Source: Kroppenstedtia eburnea (GTDB lineage: Bacteria; Bacillota; Bacilli; Thermoactinomycetales; DSM-45169). From it: a stretch of DNA of 64,000 bases. The notes beneath the pieces are model-generated. The model searched no databases. It saw nothing but the letters and a program-made list of their open reading frames with translations, and was not told where the DNA came from. Numbering within the stretch: position 1 is the first letter of the stretch; each line of letters begins with the position of its first letter. This document shows, one piece after another, positions 1 through 9,135 of the stretch. The DNA lies in contig NZ_CP048103.1 in assembly GCF_013282215.1 (NCBI RefSeq), positions 3,224,001-3,288,000 of the forward strand. The letters are read 5' to 3'. The translations under genes and the position numbers were made by a program.

Positions 1-1136
1 TCGGCCAATTCAGTGACGGTGATCAACCCTTCCCCCGCGCGGCGTCTCATCTCTGCCTGATTCACTTCCATGGTGCTGATCACAGCGGTCATCAGCTCCA
101 GCACCCGGTTACTCTTGTCGATGGCCCGGTACAAATGGGGCTGCAGATCATCTTCGGTGTCGACGATATCTCCGAAGGGAGTGTTGTGAATCATGGTGCA
201 AACCGCCTGGGCATCGGCGATGGCACTGCCGGCGAGGGAGCGGGAGTGCTCCACGGAGACAGGGTTTCGTTTCTGGGGCATGATGCTGCTGATCTGAACA
301 TAGGGATCGGCCACGCGCAGAAGGTTAAATTCCCGGGTGCAGAACTGGAGCAGATCCTGGACCCAACGACCCGCATCCGTCATGAGCAGGATGAGAGCCG
401 TAGCAGTTTCCAACAGATAATCCGCCCCGGCGATGGCATCATAGGAGTTTTCCACCAGTTCGTCAAAACCGAGGAATGCCTTCACCGATTCCCGGCAAAT
501 ATTGAATCCGGTGGTGGTGAGCGCCGCCGCCCCCAGGGGACTGCGGTTGACCGTCCGATAAGCGGACCACAGCCGGCGGGTGTCCCGCTCCGTTACATCG
601 TGGACGGCGAGCAGGTAGTGGCCCAAAGTGGTGGGTTGGGCCGGTTGGGTATGGGTATGGGCCGGCATGACGGTCTCCAGATGTTCTTCCCCCACCTCCA
701 GCAGGGCTTCCCGCAATCCCTGCACCCTCCCGATCAGCTCCAGCAGTTGTTCCCGCAACACCAGCCGGTACATGGCCACCCCCATGTCGTTGCGGCTACG
801 GGCGATATGCATATTTCCCGCGGCTTCTTCCCCGATCTCTTCTGCCAGCAGGCCTTCCACCATGAAAAACAGGTCCTCATACCGGGGATCATAGCGAAGC
901 CGGGACGGGTCGATCCCCGCCAAGGTTTCCACACCCCGGAGAATCTCCGCCGCTTCCCGTTCCGACAGAATCCCCTGGTCACACAGCATCAGCACATGGG
1001 CACGGTGGATTTGAAATTGGGCCTGGAAGAGGTGGTCCCTCTGATCGTTAAACACCGGCTTCAACAGGCAGTCCACATAGATCTTGCCGGGAAAGACGGT
1101 ACCGTCCCGTTTCCGGATCTCTTCCCTCGTTCCCAT
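1..1136 (-). CDS. Argininosuccinate lyase-like enzyme, 3' end cut off by window edge
   Basis: A fumarase/aspartase-superfamily lyase. About 378 codons are visible and the C-terminus lies outside the window; ArgH is usually about 460 aa. The protein carries HIARSRNDM (ArgH has HTARSRNDQ), HTHTQPAQPTTLGH (catalytic His/Thr loop) and SSIMPQKRNP, the superfamily signature with the catalytic serine. The ATG at 1136-1134 follows a strong AGGAGGG. It is the last gene of a minus-strand operon behind an ABC importer, not beside argG, so arginine synthesis is doubtful. I infer that it cleaves, or forms, a C-N bond in whatever the importer brings in. A 164-bp inserted element now separates it from the permease gene. 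Family assignment is sure; substrate is unknown. Confidence 0.85.
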   Translation of the reverse strand, partial: MGTREEIRKRDGTVFPGKIYVDCLLKPVFNDQRDHLFQAQFQIHRAHVLMLCDQGILSEREAAEILRGVETLAGIDPSRLRYDPRYEDLFFMVEGLLAEEIGEEAAGNMHIARSRNDMGVAMYRLVLREQLLELIGRVQGLREALLEVGEEHLETVMPAHTHTQPAQPTTLGHYLLAVHDVTERDTRRLWSAYRTVNRSPLGAAALTTTGFNICRESVKAFLGFDELVENSYDAIAGADYLLETATALILLMTDAGRWVQDLLQFCTREFNLLRVADPYVQISSIMPQKRNPVSVEHSRSLAGSAIADAQAVCTMIHNTPFGDIVDTEDDLQPHLYRAIDKSNRVLELMTAVISTMEVNQAEMRRRAGEGLITVTELA

Positions 1137-1162
1137 CGGCTGTCCCTCCTTTTCGTCAAAGC

Positions 1163-1326
1163 CAGGCGTGTTGATTAGCCTATTTTGGGTGGGGAGATCG
1201 TGTTCTACCACGCGACCGTTGCACCCAAAGGGCACAAGTCTCGCCTGGTCCGCTTCGCTCCCGGTCTCGCTATGGCAGCACACGACTCCCTTCCACCGCC
1301 CATTTTCTGGTTAATCAACAGCCCTG
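1163..1326. mobile_element. MITE-like element, family 1, copy A (164 bp)
   Basis: The termini are imperfect inverted repeats: CAGGCGTGTTGATTAG at the left, and the complement of CAGGGCTGTTGATTAACCAG at the right. The element is flanked by a perfect 9-bp direct repeat CGTCAAAGC (1154-1162 and 1327-1335), read as a target-site duplication. It has no ORF. The interior contains one copy of a unit reading CATAGCGAGACCGGGAGCG on the minus strand. A related 311-bp copy lies at 56579-56889. Removing the element and one repeat puts the permease stop about 17 bp upstream of the lyase ATG. Confidence 0.8.
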
Positions 1327-1328
1327 CG

Positions 1329-3041
1329 TCAAAGCGTGTTCTCCGCCTTCACCCCGAAAAACCGCTGGGAAATCAAGAGGACACCCGCGATCAGGAGTAT
1401 CTGATACACCGCATAGGCCGCCGCCTGACCCAGGTTGAACATGCGGAGCTGATTCATGATTTCGATGGAGATGGGGCGGTTCGCAATGGTATAGAGCATC
1501 ACCGATGAGACAAACTCCCCCACCGCCGTCACAAAGGCGAGCAGGGTCCCCGCCATGATCCCCGGCAGGATGACCGGGAGAATCACTCTGCGGAAGGCGG
1601 TGAACCAGCGGGCACCCAGATTGCGGGCCGCCTCTTCCAGAGAGTCATCCAACTGCTCCAGGGCGGCATGGGTGGAGCGGACCACCAACGGAATATGCCG
1701 CACAAAATAGGCCAGGGGCAGGATCCAGAAGGTGCCCACCAGAATATGACCCAAGGTGAAGGGAGTGGGTACGTTAAACGCCAGGATCAGGTTCATCGCC
1801 ACCACGGTGGCAGGCAACGCCCAGGGCAGCATCACCAATATATCCAGCAGGTTTTTCCCTTTGAACTTCCGTTTGGCCAGCACATAGGAGGTCAACACTC
1901 CGAACAGAAAATTCCCCGCCGTGGCCAGGGCCGCCATCCACAGACTGTTGCGGACAGGCTCCCAGATCCGGGGGTCTTTCATCAACAACCGGTAGTTTTC
2001 CAGGCTGAACTGGGTGGGATAGGTCTGCCAGGTCCAGGTGCCCTCAGGAACCAGGGAGAGAATCACCAGGGTGACATGGGGCAGCAACAGCAGGATCACT
2101 CCCACCGTCCCCGCAAGCACCAGAGGCCATTTCACCCAGGGATTGCGAAGCTCCCGCCGGTGATGACTCACTCCTTTTTCCATCATCCGGTAATCCCGCC
2201 GCCCCTGGTACCAGCGCATAAACAGCAGAAAGGAGATGGAGATGATGGACAGGATCACCGACTGAGTGGCGGCCATGTCCAGATTGCCGTTGATCTTGGA
2301 AAAGTAGATCTGCAGACTGAGGACGCGAAACCCTCCGGCGAGCAGAAAAGGAGCAGAAAAGGAAGCCATGGAGGTCATAAAGACCAGGAGGGAGGCCGCC
2401 ACCAGCGCCGGGGTCAGCAAGGGCAAGATCACACTCCGGAATCTCCTCCAGGGACCGGCCCCCAGGTTGGCGGCGGCTTCTTCCAGGGCAGGATGAATCC
2501 CCCGGATGGCGGAGGAGACCGTCATATAGAAATAGACATACATGGTGTAGGCGTGAACCAACAGAATTCCCGCAACCCCCCTCAACCGGAACGGCGGCTC
2601 CTGCAAACCGAAGAAATCCTGCAGGGAACGGGTCACCAAACCCGACTCCCCGTACAGGAACATAAAGGACATCACCCCGACCAGTGACGGCAGCACCATC
2701 GGCAAGATTGCCGCCGATGCGAACAGGCGACGCCCCGGAAAGTCGTACCGGTTGAAGATCAAAGCCAAGGGAACTCCGATCAGGGCGCTGAACAGCACAC
2801 TCAACAGGGAGATATAGACGCTGTTCCACAACGCCTCCAGATTGGACAAACTGTCCGGGTTGAAAAAAGCCCGGTAATTTTTCAGGGAAAATGCGCCATC
2901 CACCCAAACGCTCTCCGCCAGGGTGCGATAACTGGGATACAGCACATAGGCCAAGAGAACCGCCATCACCGGCAACAGCAGCCCCCAGGTGACCATCCGC
3001 TCCGATCCGAGTCGCCCCCTGATCCACTCAAACACTCTCAT
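1329..3041 (-). CDS. ABC transporter permease with two fused MetI-type domains (iron/thiamine/polyamine class)
   Basis: About 570 aa, predicted integral membrane protein with two consecutive binding-protein-dependent transport domains, as in AfuB/FbpB/ThiP permeases. Each half has an EAA loop (EEAAANLGAGPWRRF and EEAARNLGARWFTAF) that docks on the ATPase. I chose ATG 3041, which overlaps the end of the ATPase gene by 14 bp and follows GGAGGTG; the open frame continues about 32 codons upstream, but that stretch lies inside the ATPase gene and lacks membrane character. It acts with the adjacent ATPase and lipoprotein receptor as a complete importer. The substrate cannot be told from sequence; ferric, thiamine, phosphonate and polyamine importers all share this architecture. 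Confidence 0.9.
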   Translation of the reverse strand: MRVFEWIRGRLGSERMVTWGLLLPVMAVLLAYVLYPSYRTLAESVWVDGAFSLKNYRAFFNPDSLSNLEALWNSVYISLLSVLFSALIGVPLALIFNRYDFPGRRLFASAAILPMVLPSLVGVMSFMFLYGESGLVTRSLQDFFGLQEPPFRLRGVAGILLVHAYTMYVYFYMTVSSAIRGIHPALEEAAANLGAGPWRRFRSVILPLLTPALVAASLLVFMTSMASFSAPFLLAGGFRVLSLQIYFSKINGNLDMAATQSVILSIISISFLLFMRWYQGRRDYRMMEKGVSHHRRELRNPWVKWPLVLAGTVGVILLLLPHVTLVILSLVPEGTWTWQTYPTQFSLENYRLLMKDPRIWEPVRNSLWMAALATAGNFLFGVLTSYVLAKRKFKGKNLLDILVMLPWALPATVVAMNLILAFNVPTPFTLGHILVGTFWILPLAYFVRHIPLVVRSTHAALEQLDDSLEEAARNLGARWFTAFRRVILPVILPGIMAGTLLAFVTAVGEFVSSVMLYTIANRPISIEIMNQLRMFNLGQAAAYAVYQILLIAGVLLISQRFFGVKAENTL

Positions 3042-4140
3042 CACCTCCGGGGAGCAGCCGAATGCGATCCGCCGGCAACCGGAACTCCACCCGCTCCCCT
3101 GTCCGGAGGTCAGCGGTGAGATCCGGACGGTTGACAAAGAGTGCGCGGAGAAGGGCTTCCTCCTCCGTCCGGGCGGTACAGTGGAAAGAGAACCCCATAA
3201 ACTGGACCAGTGTCAGTTCAGCGGACAAGGTATTTTCCCCGGGATCGGTTGCCAGTTCCACCCCTTCCGGACGGATACTGATCCACACCTTCCCGCCCGG
3301 CTGCAGGGGAAAATCGATCTCTGCCGGTCTTTGCTCCACCCGGAAACGGCGCTCGAGGCTTCGCACCCGGATCCCCTCTGAATTCACCTCTTCCACTGTG
3401 GCCGGAAGCAGATTGGTTTCCCCGACAAAGGAAGCGACAAAAGTATCCGCCGGCTGATTGTAGATCTGTTCCGGAGTTCCTGTCTGCCGACAGGACCCTT
3501 GATGGAAAACAGCGATCCGATCACTCATCGACAAGGCTTCCACCTGATCATGAGTGACGTAGATCGTCGTGATCCCCAGGGAACGATGCAGGGCGAGGAT
3601 CTCCGAGCGCATTTCGTCCCGCAGGCGGGCGTCCAGATTGGACAGGGGCTCATCCAGGAGCAGGATCCGGGGGCGGATCACCAGGGCCCGGGCGAGGGCG
3701 ACCCGCTGTTGCTGGCCACCGCTCAACTGGGCGATCCGCCGCTCACCGTACCCCGCCAGGCGGACCAGGTCCAGGGCCTGCTCCACCCGCTTCTCCCGTT
3801 CCGGTTTTGAAATTTTGCGCACCTGGAGTCCAAAGGCCACATTTTCAAAGACGGTCATATGTGGGAAGAGTGCGTAATTTTGAAATACCATCCCGGTGCC
3901 CCGCTTTTGCGGGGGAACCTCGGTCACGTCCTTGCCGTCAAACCGGATCCGCCCCCGGGATGGAGTATAGAAGCCGGCGATCATCCGCAGAGTCGTCGTC
4001 TTTCCGCAACCGCTGGGGCCGAGGAGGGTGAAAAACTCGCCCTCCCGGATGGTGAGATTCAGCTGTTCCACCCCGGTCACGGATCCGAATCTTTTGGAAA
4101 TCCCTTTCAGCTCCACCTGACTCAACAGCGGTCCCCCCAT
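3028..4140 (-). CDS. ABC transporter ATP-binding protein (PotA/FbpC type)
   Basis: About 370 aa. Walker A GPSGCGKTT at residues 41-49, Q-loop FQNYALFP, signature LSGGQ at 139-143 and Walker B LLLDEP, followed by a C-terminal TOBE-like regulatory domain typical of PotA/FbpC/PhnT ATPases. It energises the double permease encoded just downstream, whose start it overlaps. The start is uncertain: ATG 4140 has only a weak ACAGGG, while a GTG at 4170 has no ribosome site and sits against an inserted palindromic repeat. That repeat may have displaced the native leader. Confidence 0.9.
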   Translation of the reverse strand: MGGPLLSQVELKGISKRFGSVTGVEQLNLTIREGEFFTLLGPSGCGKTTTLRMIAGFYTPSRGRIRFDGKDVTEVPPQKRGTGMVFQNYALFPHMTVFENVAFGLQVRKISKPEREKRVEQALDLVRLAGYGERRIAQLSGGQQQRVALARALVIRPRILLLDEPLSNLDARLRDEMRSEILALHRSLGITTIYVTHDQVEALSMSDRIAVFHQGSCRQTGTPEQIYNQPADTFVASFVGETNLLPATVEEVNSEGIRVRSLERRFRVEQRPAEIDFPLQPGGKVWISIRPEGVELATDPGENTLSAELTLVQFMGFSFHCTARTEEEALLRALFVNRPDLTADLRTGERVEFRLPADRIRLLPGGDESV

Positions 4141-4171
4141 CCCTGTTGGGTTACTCTCGGGCGTGTTCACT

Positions 4172-4305
4172 GGAAGCGTTGTGATTTATGCGTTCATGGC
4201 CGGTCGGGATTGGGCTTCACATGTCGTTTTCGTTGTTCTTTCGATCCAAAATCACTCCATGTGAAACCCAACCCTCCCTATGAATGGCTTTTTCAAAACC
4301 CTTCT
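4172..4305. repeat. Palindromic repeat R1, copy 1
   Basis: An approximately 134-bp imperfect palindrome lies between the receptor and ATPase genes. Its inner arms are GGGATTGGGCTTCACATG and CATGTGAAACCCAACCCTCC around a 30-40-nt loop. Its outer ends GGAAGCGTTGTGATTTA and GGCTTTTTCAAAACCCTTCT are weakly inverted. Related copies are near 8670, 11335, 23783 and 40852. It may be a small non-autonomous element that also works as an attenuator within the operon. Confidence 0.7.
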
Positions 4306-4334
4306 GTAAGGTTTGTGGCTTTCCCTATTTCGGG

Positions 4335-5411
4335 TTATTCCTCTTTCTGCTTGGCCCCGTTTTTGATCTTTTGATCCCAGTGATCCATCCATTCGTTTTC
4401 CTTCTCCTGCAGCAGCTTCCAGTCCAGATCCATGGATTTGATCCGGGTTTCCGCGATCCAGGCGGGCAAGCCCTGAATATCCTCCCGGGTCGGGATGCGG
4501 TAGTATGTTTCCGCGAGGTGTTTCATCGCCTGTTCAGAGTTGACGAATTCGTAGAATGCCTTGGCCGCTTCGGGGTGTTTGCCTCCCTTGACCAAAGCGA
4601 TTCCCTCGGTCAAGACCGGAGTGCCGCTCTCGGGAATCACGAAATCAAAGGGATAATTCTTGGTCTCTTTCAGCATGACGGTATCCGGCATGTTCCAAAT
4701 CGTGAGCGCCCCCTCCCCCCGCGCCACCTTGCTGTACATCATCTCCGGATTGGCGGAGTATTCCTTGGTGTTGGCATCCAACTTTTTCAGCCATTCATAC
4801 CCTTTCTCCGGACGGTTCGACTCTTTGTAATCCCGGTAGATCATAGCGGAGTAGATGGTCCGCATCGTTCCCGAGGCGAGGGGATAGCGGATGATGATCC
4901 GGTCTTTCCATTTGGGGTCGAGGAGATCATCCCAGTCCCGGGGCACTTCCCCTTTGGGAATCTCCCGGGTATTGTACATGATCACTTCCGGTGTCTGGCT
5001 GGTCCCAGTCCAGGACCAGTCCGCTGCCCGGAACTCTTTGGGAAGCGCATCGGCATAACCGGGTTGATAGGGCTGAAGCAGCCCCTCCTCCCGGGCCTGT
5101 TCAAACATCACCGACGGAGCCCCCCACCAAAGGTCTGCCTGGGGGTTCGCCTTCTCGGAACGGACCCGGTCGAGAATTTCCTGGGATCCGATGTCCAGCC
5201 ACTCCACATCCACATGGGGATGCTTTTTTTCGAACTGCTTCTCAAAATCTTGCAGGATGTCTTTCCCGTGGGGAGAATAGATGACCACTTTTTCTTCCAA
5301 ACCGTCCTTGTCGGCGCTGTCCCCGTCGGAGGTGGATGCCATGCAACCCGTGGTCAGCCCCACCGCCAGCATCGTCGCCCAGATCAAGCTCCACTTCGGT
5401 TTCAACCCCAT
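4335..5411 (-). CDS. Extracellular solute-binding lipoprotein of ABC importer
   Basis: About 358 aa. A basic N-terminus, a hydrophobic stretch and the lipobox VGLTTGC mark a lipoprotein. The mature protein starts with an acidic linker and then VVIYSPHGKDIL, a typical type-II periplasmic-binding fold of the AfuA/ThiB/PhnS class (SBP_bac_1/6). ATG 5411 follows AGGAGGGAGCGAAG; the open frame extends 30 codons upstream but without a ribosome site. It is the first gene of the operon receptor-ATPase-permease-lyase. Ligand unknown. Confidence 0.88.
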   Translation of the reverse strand: MGLKPKWSLIWATMLAVGLTTGCMASTSDGDSADKDGLEEKVVIYSPHGKDILQDFEKQFEKKHPHVDVEWLDIGSQEILDRVRSEKANPQADLWWGAPSVMFEQAREEGLLQPYQPGYADALPKEFRAADWSWTGTSQTPEVIMYNTREIPKGEVPRDWDDLLDPKWKDRIIIRYPLASGTMRTIYSAMIYRDYKESNRPEKGYEWLKKLDANTKEYSANPEMMYSKVARGEGALTIWNMPDTVMLKETKNYPFDFVIPESGTPVLTEGIALVKGGKHPEAAKAFYEFVNSEQAMKHLAETYYRIPTREDIQGLPAWIAETRIKSMDLDWKLLQEKENEWMDHWDQKIKNGAKQKEE

Positions 5412-5652
5412 CTTCGCTCCCTCCTGATGCAAAGGGTTCAACCGCCCCGAGAGATCGGTTTCCGGGGAGGCCAAAATGTGACAACCGGAGGCGGGTCCCA
5501 TTCCATTACATGGTTATCCGCTGAAATATGGAAATATGCCAGTTCATCCTCCTCCCGCACCTGTAATATATTGGTATGCCCCATGATAATCTTACTGAAG
5601 GAGGCGGATTCCATACCTGATCAAAATTCAACCACGGGAGGTCCGGTCCGGC

Positions 5653-8175
5653 ATGTACCCAACATGGAGAAGGGGATTCCCCTTGCTGCTCACCCTTCTG
5701 TTGGCGGTCAGTCTGTTGTTTCCTTCTTTTCCGGCCCAAGCGTCGGAAAAACAGGATCCCGAGCTTTGGAAGGTGCTCCGCCCCTTGGACAAAGTGGTCA
5801 GCTTTATGAACACAGGGGCTCATCCCGATGATGAATTCAGCGCGTTGCTCGCCTGGCTCTCCCTCGGTCAGGGCGTACGCACCTCCAGCCTGTTGGCCAA
5901 TCGGGGGGAAGGGGGACAAAACGAGATCGGAGATGAACTGGGCAACGGGCTCGGCATCATCCGTTCCCGGGAGCTGCAGGAAGCGGCCCATCTGCTGGGC
6001 ACCGATCTGTTTCTGCTCAGTGAACAGACGGATGATCCCATCTATGACTTCGGTTTTTCCAAGTCCCCGGCGGAAACCCTGGACAAATGGGGGGAAAAGG
6101 TGGTCTACGAACGGTTGATCCGGCGCATCCGGGAACAGCGGCCGGATATTTTGCTGCCCTCCTTTCGGGATGTCCCCAGCGAACACGGACATCACCGGGC
6201 AATTTCCCAACTCAGCCTCAGAGCCTTTGCAGATGCTGCCGACCCGAAGGTGTTCCCCGAACATCGGAAACAAGGGCTCCGTCCCTGGCAGATCAAAAAG
6301 CTGTATTTGCGGGGAAGCAAAGAGCAGGAGACGCTCCGTTTCAACATCGGAAACAAGGATCCGGTCTATGGCCTCACCTATCCCCAACTGGGGGAGGAAT
6401 CGCGAAAGTTGCATAAAAGTCAGGGGATGGGCCGCGACCTCCCCGTGGAGGAGTACTGGGTTTCCCTTGAACTGGTGAAATCGGCGACCGGGCAAAGGAC
6501 AAAGGAATCCAGCCTGTTTGACGGTCTCCCCGTCACCTTTGCCGACCTGGGGACCGCTCTGAAGGATCGGGGACTGAAGCGGCGGCTGGTCAGACTGCAG
6601 CGGCAACTGGAACAAACCCAAAAGGCCTATCCTGATCGCCGGGCGGTCACCCGGCAAGTACAGACCGCGCTGAAGCAGGTGCGGCAGGTGGCGGCCGCCG
6701 TCACTGACAGCCGTCTGAACCCGGAGGAAAAAACGGATCTCCACCACCGGTTGCAGGTGAAGGAAGAACAGTTGTTGCGAGCCGGAGCTGAAGCTTCGGA
6801 CATCCGGCTCAACCTGACCGTGGATCCCCCCGTGCTGACCCGGGGGGCCGCCACCGGGGTCACCCTGAACATTCAAAACGGCGGCGCCTCGGGGATCAGC
6901 CAGTTGCAGGTGGAACCTTTACTTCCCGATCAGTGGAAGGCATCTACGGAGTCGGTCCCGAAGGCCTTGGCTCCCGGCTCCGGAGCCGACGTCCACATGA
7001 AAGTGAAGGCCCCTGAGGATGCCGCTTACTTTCAACCTTACCAATCCCCCCTCCTTCAGGTCCGGGTAAACTACCGCCTGCAGGGCGTGAAGGTGACACG
7101 GACGGTCACCGTGGATCCCCGCAAGCAGACGGTCGCCCTCCTTCCCGACTGGGGTTTGAGGATCACTCCCGCCGCCACCATCCTGAATACGGAGAAGGAA
7201 GCCGAGATCCGGGAAATCCGGGTTTCGGTCACCAACCACAGACAGGGAGACAGCACAGGGATTCTCCGTCCGGATCTGCCTGAGGGCTGGAAGGCGGAAC
7301 CCGGCTCCCGATCACTCTCCTTCACCCGGAGCGGTGAGCAGAAGGAGGCCACCTTCCGCCTGATTCCGCCGAAGTCGGTTCGACCCGGTCGCTATACAGT
7401 CGGATTTACGGCGGAGGTGGAAGGCAGACCCTTCCACACTCAGGTGCAACCCATCGCCTATGATCATATCGGGACCAGCTACCTGTTGACCGAGGCCCGT
7501 CTCCCCATCCAGGCTTTCTCCCTGAAGTTCGATCCGGGATTGAAAGTCGGATATGTGGAGAGCGGCTTCGACCAAGTGGCCGACCACCTCCGCCAGGCGG
7601 GGATGGATGTCACTCCATTGACTGAACAGGAGCTGGCCTCCGGCGATCTCAGCCGCTACGACACGATCGTCGCCGGCATCCGGGCCTACCTCTCCCGCCC
7701 GGACCTGCTGAAGCGGAATGAGCGCCTGCTGGAGTATGTTCAACAGGGCGGGCATGTGGTGATGCAGTACCACAAACCGGGGGACAACTGGGACCCCCAC
7801 CTGGCTCCCTATCCCCTCACACCCGGGGAGCCATCCATTGCGTGGCGGGTGACGGATGAGAACGCACCGGTCACCTTTCTCCAGCCGGACCATCCCCTCT
7901 TTCAGGCACCCAACCGGATCACCGATGCAGATTTTGAGGGCTGGGTTCAGGAGCGGGGGCTGTACTTCCCCTCCACCTGGGATTCCGCTTACACCCCTCT
8001 CCTGTCCATGGCCGACCCCGGGGAGAAGCCCTTTGAGGGCGGTTTGCTGGTCGCCGACTATGGAAAAGGCTCCTATATCTACAGCAGTCTGGTCTGGTAC
8101 CGTCAAATCCAGGACCAGATCCCCGGCGGTTACCGGATGTTCGTCAACCTGATCAACTACCCCCGCCACCGCTGA
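5653..8175 (+). CDS. Large secreted PIG-L (LmbE) family deacetylase
   Basis: 840 aa, exported: signal peptide about residues 1-30 ending PAQAS. The N-terminal catalytic domain carries the zinc motif AHPDDE (56-61) and the distal histidines in SEHGHHRA (177-183), the hallmarks of N-acetylglucosaminyl-type deacetylases. The middle (about 370-620) contains beta-sandwich segments of NEW3/CARDB character, and the C-terminal 200 residues (GYVESGFDQVADHLR onward) resemble a glutamine-amidotransferase-like fold. Known PIG-L enzymes that make bacillithiol or LPS precursors are about 230 aa and cytosolic, so a wall or extracellular glycan substrate is more likely. It diverges from the ABC/lyase operon, which suggests a shared pathway. 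The start follows GGGAGGTCC. Confidence 0.85.
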   Translation: MYPTWRRGFPLLLTLLLAVSLLFPSFPAQASEKQDPELWKVLRPLDKVVSFMNTGAHPDDEFSALLAWLSLGQGVRTSSLLANRGEGGQNEIGDELGNGLGIIRSRELQEAAHLLGTDLFLLSEQTDDPIYDFGFSKSPAETLDKWGEKVVYERLIRRIREQRPDILLPSFRDVPSEHGHHRAISQLSLRAFADAADPKVFPEHRKQGLRPWQIKKLYLRGSKEQETLRFNIGNKDPVYGLTYPQLGEESRKLHKSQGMGRDLPVEEYWVSLELVKSATGQRTKESSLFDGLPVTFADLGTALKDRGLKRRLVRLQRQLEQTQKAYPDRRAVTRQVQTALKQVRQVAAAVTDSRLNPEEKTDLHHRLQVKEEQLLRAGAEASDIRLNLTVDPPVLTRGAATGVTLNIQNGGASGISQLQVEPLLPDQWKASTESVPKALAPGSGADVHMKVKAPEDAAYFQPYQSPLLQVRVNYRLQGVKVTRTVTVDPRKQTVALLPDWGLRITPAATILNTEKEAEIREIRVSVTNHRQGDSTGILRPDLPEGWKAEPGSRSLSFTRSGEQKEATFRLIPPKSVRPGRYTVGFTAEVEGRPFHTQVQPIAYDHIGTSYLLTEARLPIQAFSLKFDPGLKVGYVESGFDQVADHLRQAGMDVTPLTEQELASGDLSRYDTIVAGIRAYLSRPDLLKRNERLLEYVQQGGHVVMQYHKPGDNWDPHLAPYPLTPGEPSIAWRVTDENAPVTFLQPDHPLFQAPNRITDADFEGWVQERGLYFPSTWDSAYTPLLSMADPGEKPFEGGLLVADYGKGSYIYSSLVWYRQIQDQIPGGYRMFVNLINYPRHR

Positions 8176-8195
8176 GACAAAGGCAACCGGAAATG

Positions 8196-8232
8196 CACCC
8201 AAGGGCCCGCCCTATCGGCGAGCCCTTGGGTG
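8196..8232 (+). terminator. Hairpin after the PIG-L gene
   Basis: An 11-bp perfect stem CACCCAAGGGC / GCCCTTGGGTG with a 15-nt loop, 20 bp past the deacetylase stop. There is no T-run, so termination efficiency is uncertain. Confidence 0.5.
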
Positions 8233-8383
8233 ATAACGTGCTGATGAACTTCGGTCAGGATCCGGAAACCGCTGTTCGGGAGGACCGCGCCAGGTCCTCC
8301 CTTTTCCATCCCGTGGTTTAAATCGGGGCTCATCCGATCCATAATGGGGAGTGACGGCCTGTCCGGAAAGGAGAGAAGGATAC

Positions 8384-8611
8384 ATGAAAGTCAAAGTGCC
8401 TGATGAAGGGGAGATCATCATTCCCGGCGAGGAGTTGAAACGACTCCGGATCCTGCTGAAAGAAGCCCGGCAGTTGGATGCTTTCGATTTGAACCAGGGA
8501 ACTCTGCCTGAACTGGTGGCGCTGGCCCTCAACCGGGGGATCGGCAGACTGGAAGACGAACTCACCCGCCTCAAACTGGCCCAAAAACAGGAGGATCTGT
8601 GCAGGGAGTGA
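8384..8611 (+). CDS. Hypothetical 75-aa protein
   Basis: I do not recognise this small acidic/helical protein. It begins MKVKVPDEGEIIIPGEELKR, with a short beta-rich N-terminus, then a predicted amphipathic helix with a leucine-rich heptad pattern (LEDELTRLKLAQKQ). No signal peptide or membrane segment. ATG 8384 is chosen because of the preceding AAGGAGAGAAGG; the frame is open 11 codons further upstream. It lies alone between the deacetylase and a repeat cluster. It could be a coiled-coil accessory protein. Confidence 0.6.
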   Translation: MKVKVPDEGEIIIPGEELKRLRILLKEARQLDAFDLNQGTLPELVALALNRGIGRLEDELTRLKLAQKQEDLCRE

Positions 8612-8642
8612 GCCACCGCCCCGGCAGTGACAGACAGGATTA

Positions 8643-8812
8643 GTGCGTGTCTAATAAATCTACAGCGTAGGCCGGGCCGGTCGGGATTGGGTTTCACATG
8701 ACCTTCCGGTTGTTCTTACGAGCCAAAGTCACTCCATATGAAACCCAACCCTCCCTCTGTTCTCTCGACAACGTATTCCCATTCCTCGGAAACTTGAATT
8801 ACCAGACACAGC
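8643..8812. mobile_element. MITE-like element, family 2, copy D (170 bp)
   Basis: Inverted termini GTGCGTGTCTAATAAATC and (complement) GCTGTGTCTGGTAATTCAA, flanked by TA on both sides (8641-8642 and 8813-8814), as expected for IS630/Tc1-type insertion. The interior carries a full R1 palindrome (about 8670-8757: GGGATTGGGTTTCACATG ... CATATGAAACCCAACCC). A shorter copy is at 40829-40910. No ORF. Confidence 0.7.
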
Positions 8813-8883
8813 TAAATGTGTGTCCGATCATCGGAGACGGTCACACCGGCCCGACCCCAGCTATGTTTTTAACAGACACTCTA

Positions 8884-8912
8884 AGAGCCCGCCATTCCGG
8901 TGGGCTCTTTTG
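8884..8912 (+). terminator. Rho-independent terminator
   Basis: Stem AGAGCCCGCC / GGTGGGCTCT with a 5-nt loop followed by TTTT. It closes the short plus-strand unit at 8.4 kb. The 220 bp from here to 9135 shows nothing else recognisable. Confidence 0.75.
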
Positions 8913-9135
8913 TATGAACGGAATCATCCAACCGCTGCCCCTTGTCAGCCTCACTCTGCCGAAATTCCGCAACGTCTGCAACAGATGACAGACCAGGGCG
9001 AGCCCTATGCCCGGTCACAGGGTTCGCTTTGTTTCGTGCCACGGCCTCTATCAAAATAAATCCCGGATGGCTTGATCTTCCATCGATGGGATATAAAATA
9101 GAAGCCGAAGAAGACCGGAGAGGGGAAATGAGTAC

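Noticed and set aside
135-1178. 347-codon plus-strand ORF over the lyase gene
   Set aside because: It is the mirror frame of the argininosuccinate-lyase-like gene; composition is low-complexity (Gly/Arg/His/Gln-rich) and it has no ribosome site.
1668-2687. 339-codon plus-strand ORF opposite the permease
   Set aside because: Very Gly/Gln/His-rich shadow translation of a membrane protein gene.
4284-5831. 515-codon plus-strand ORF opposite the solute-binding protein
   Set aside because: It runs through the receptor gene and into the divergent promoter region; no family features.
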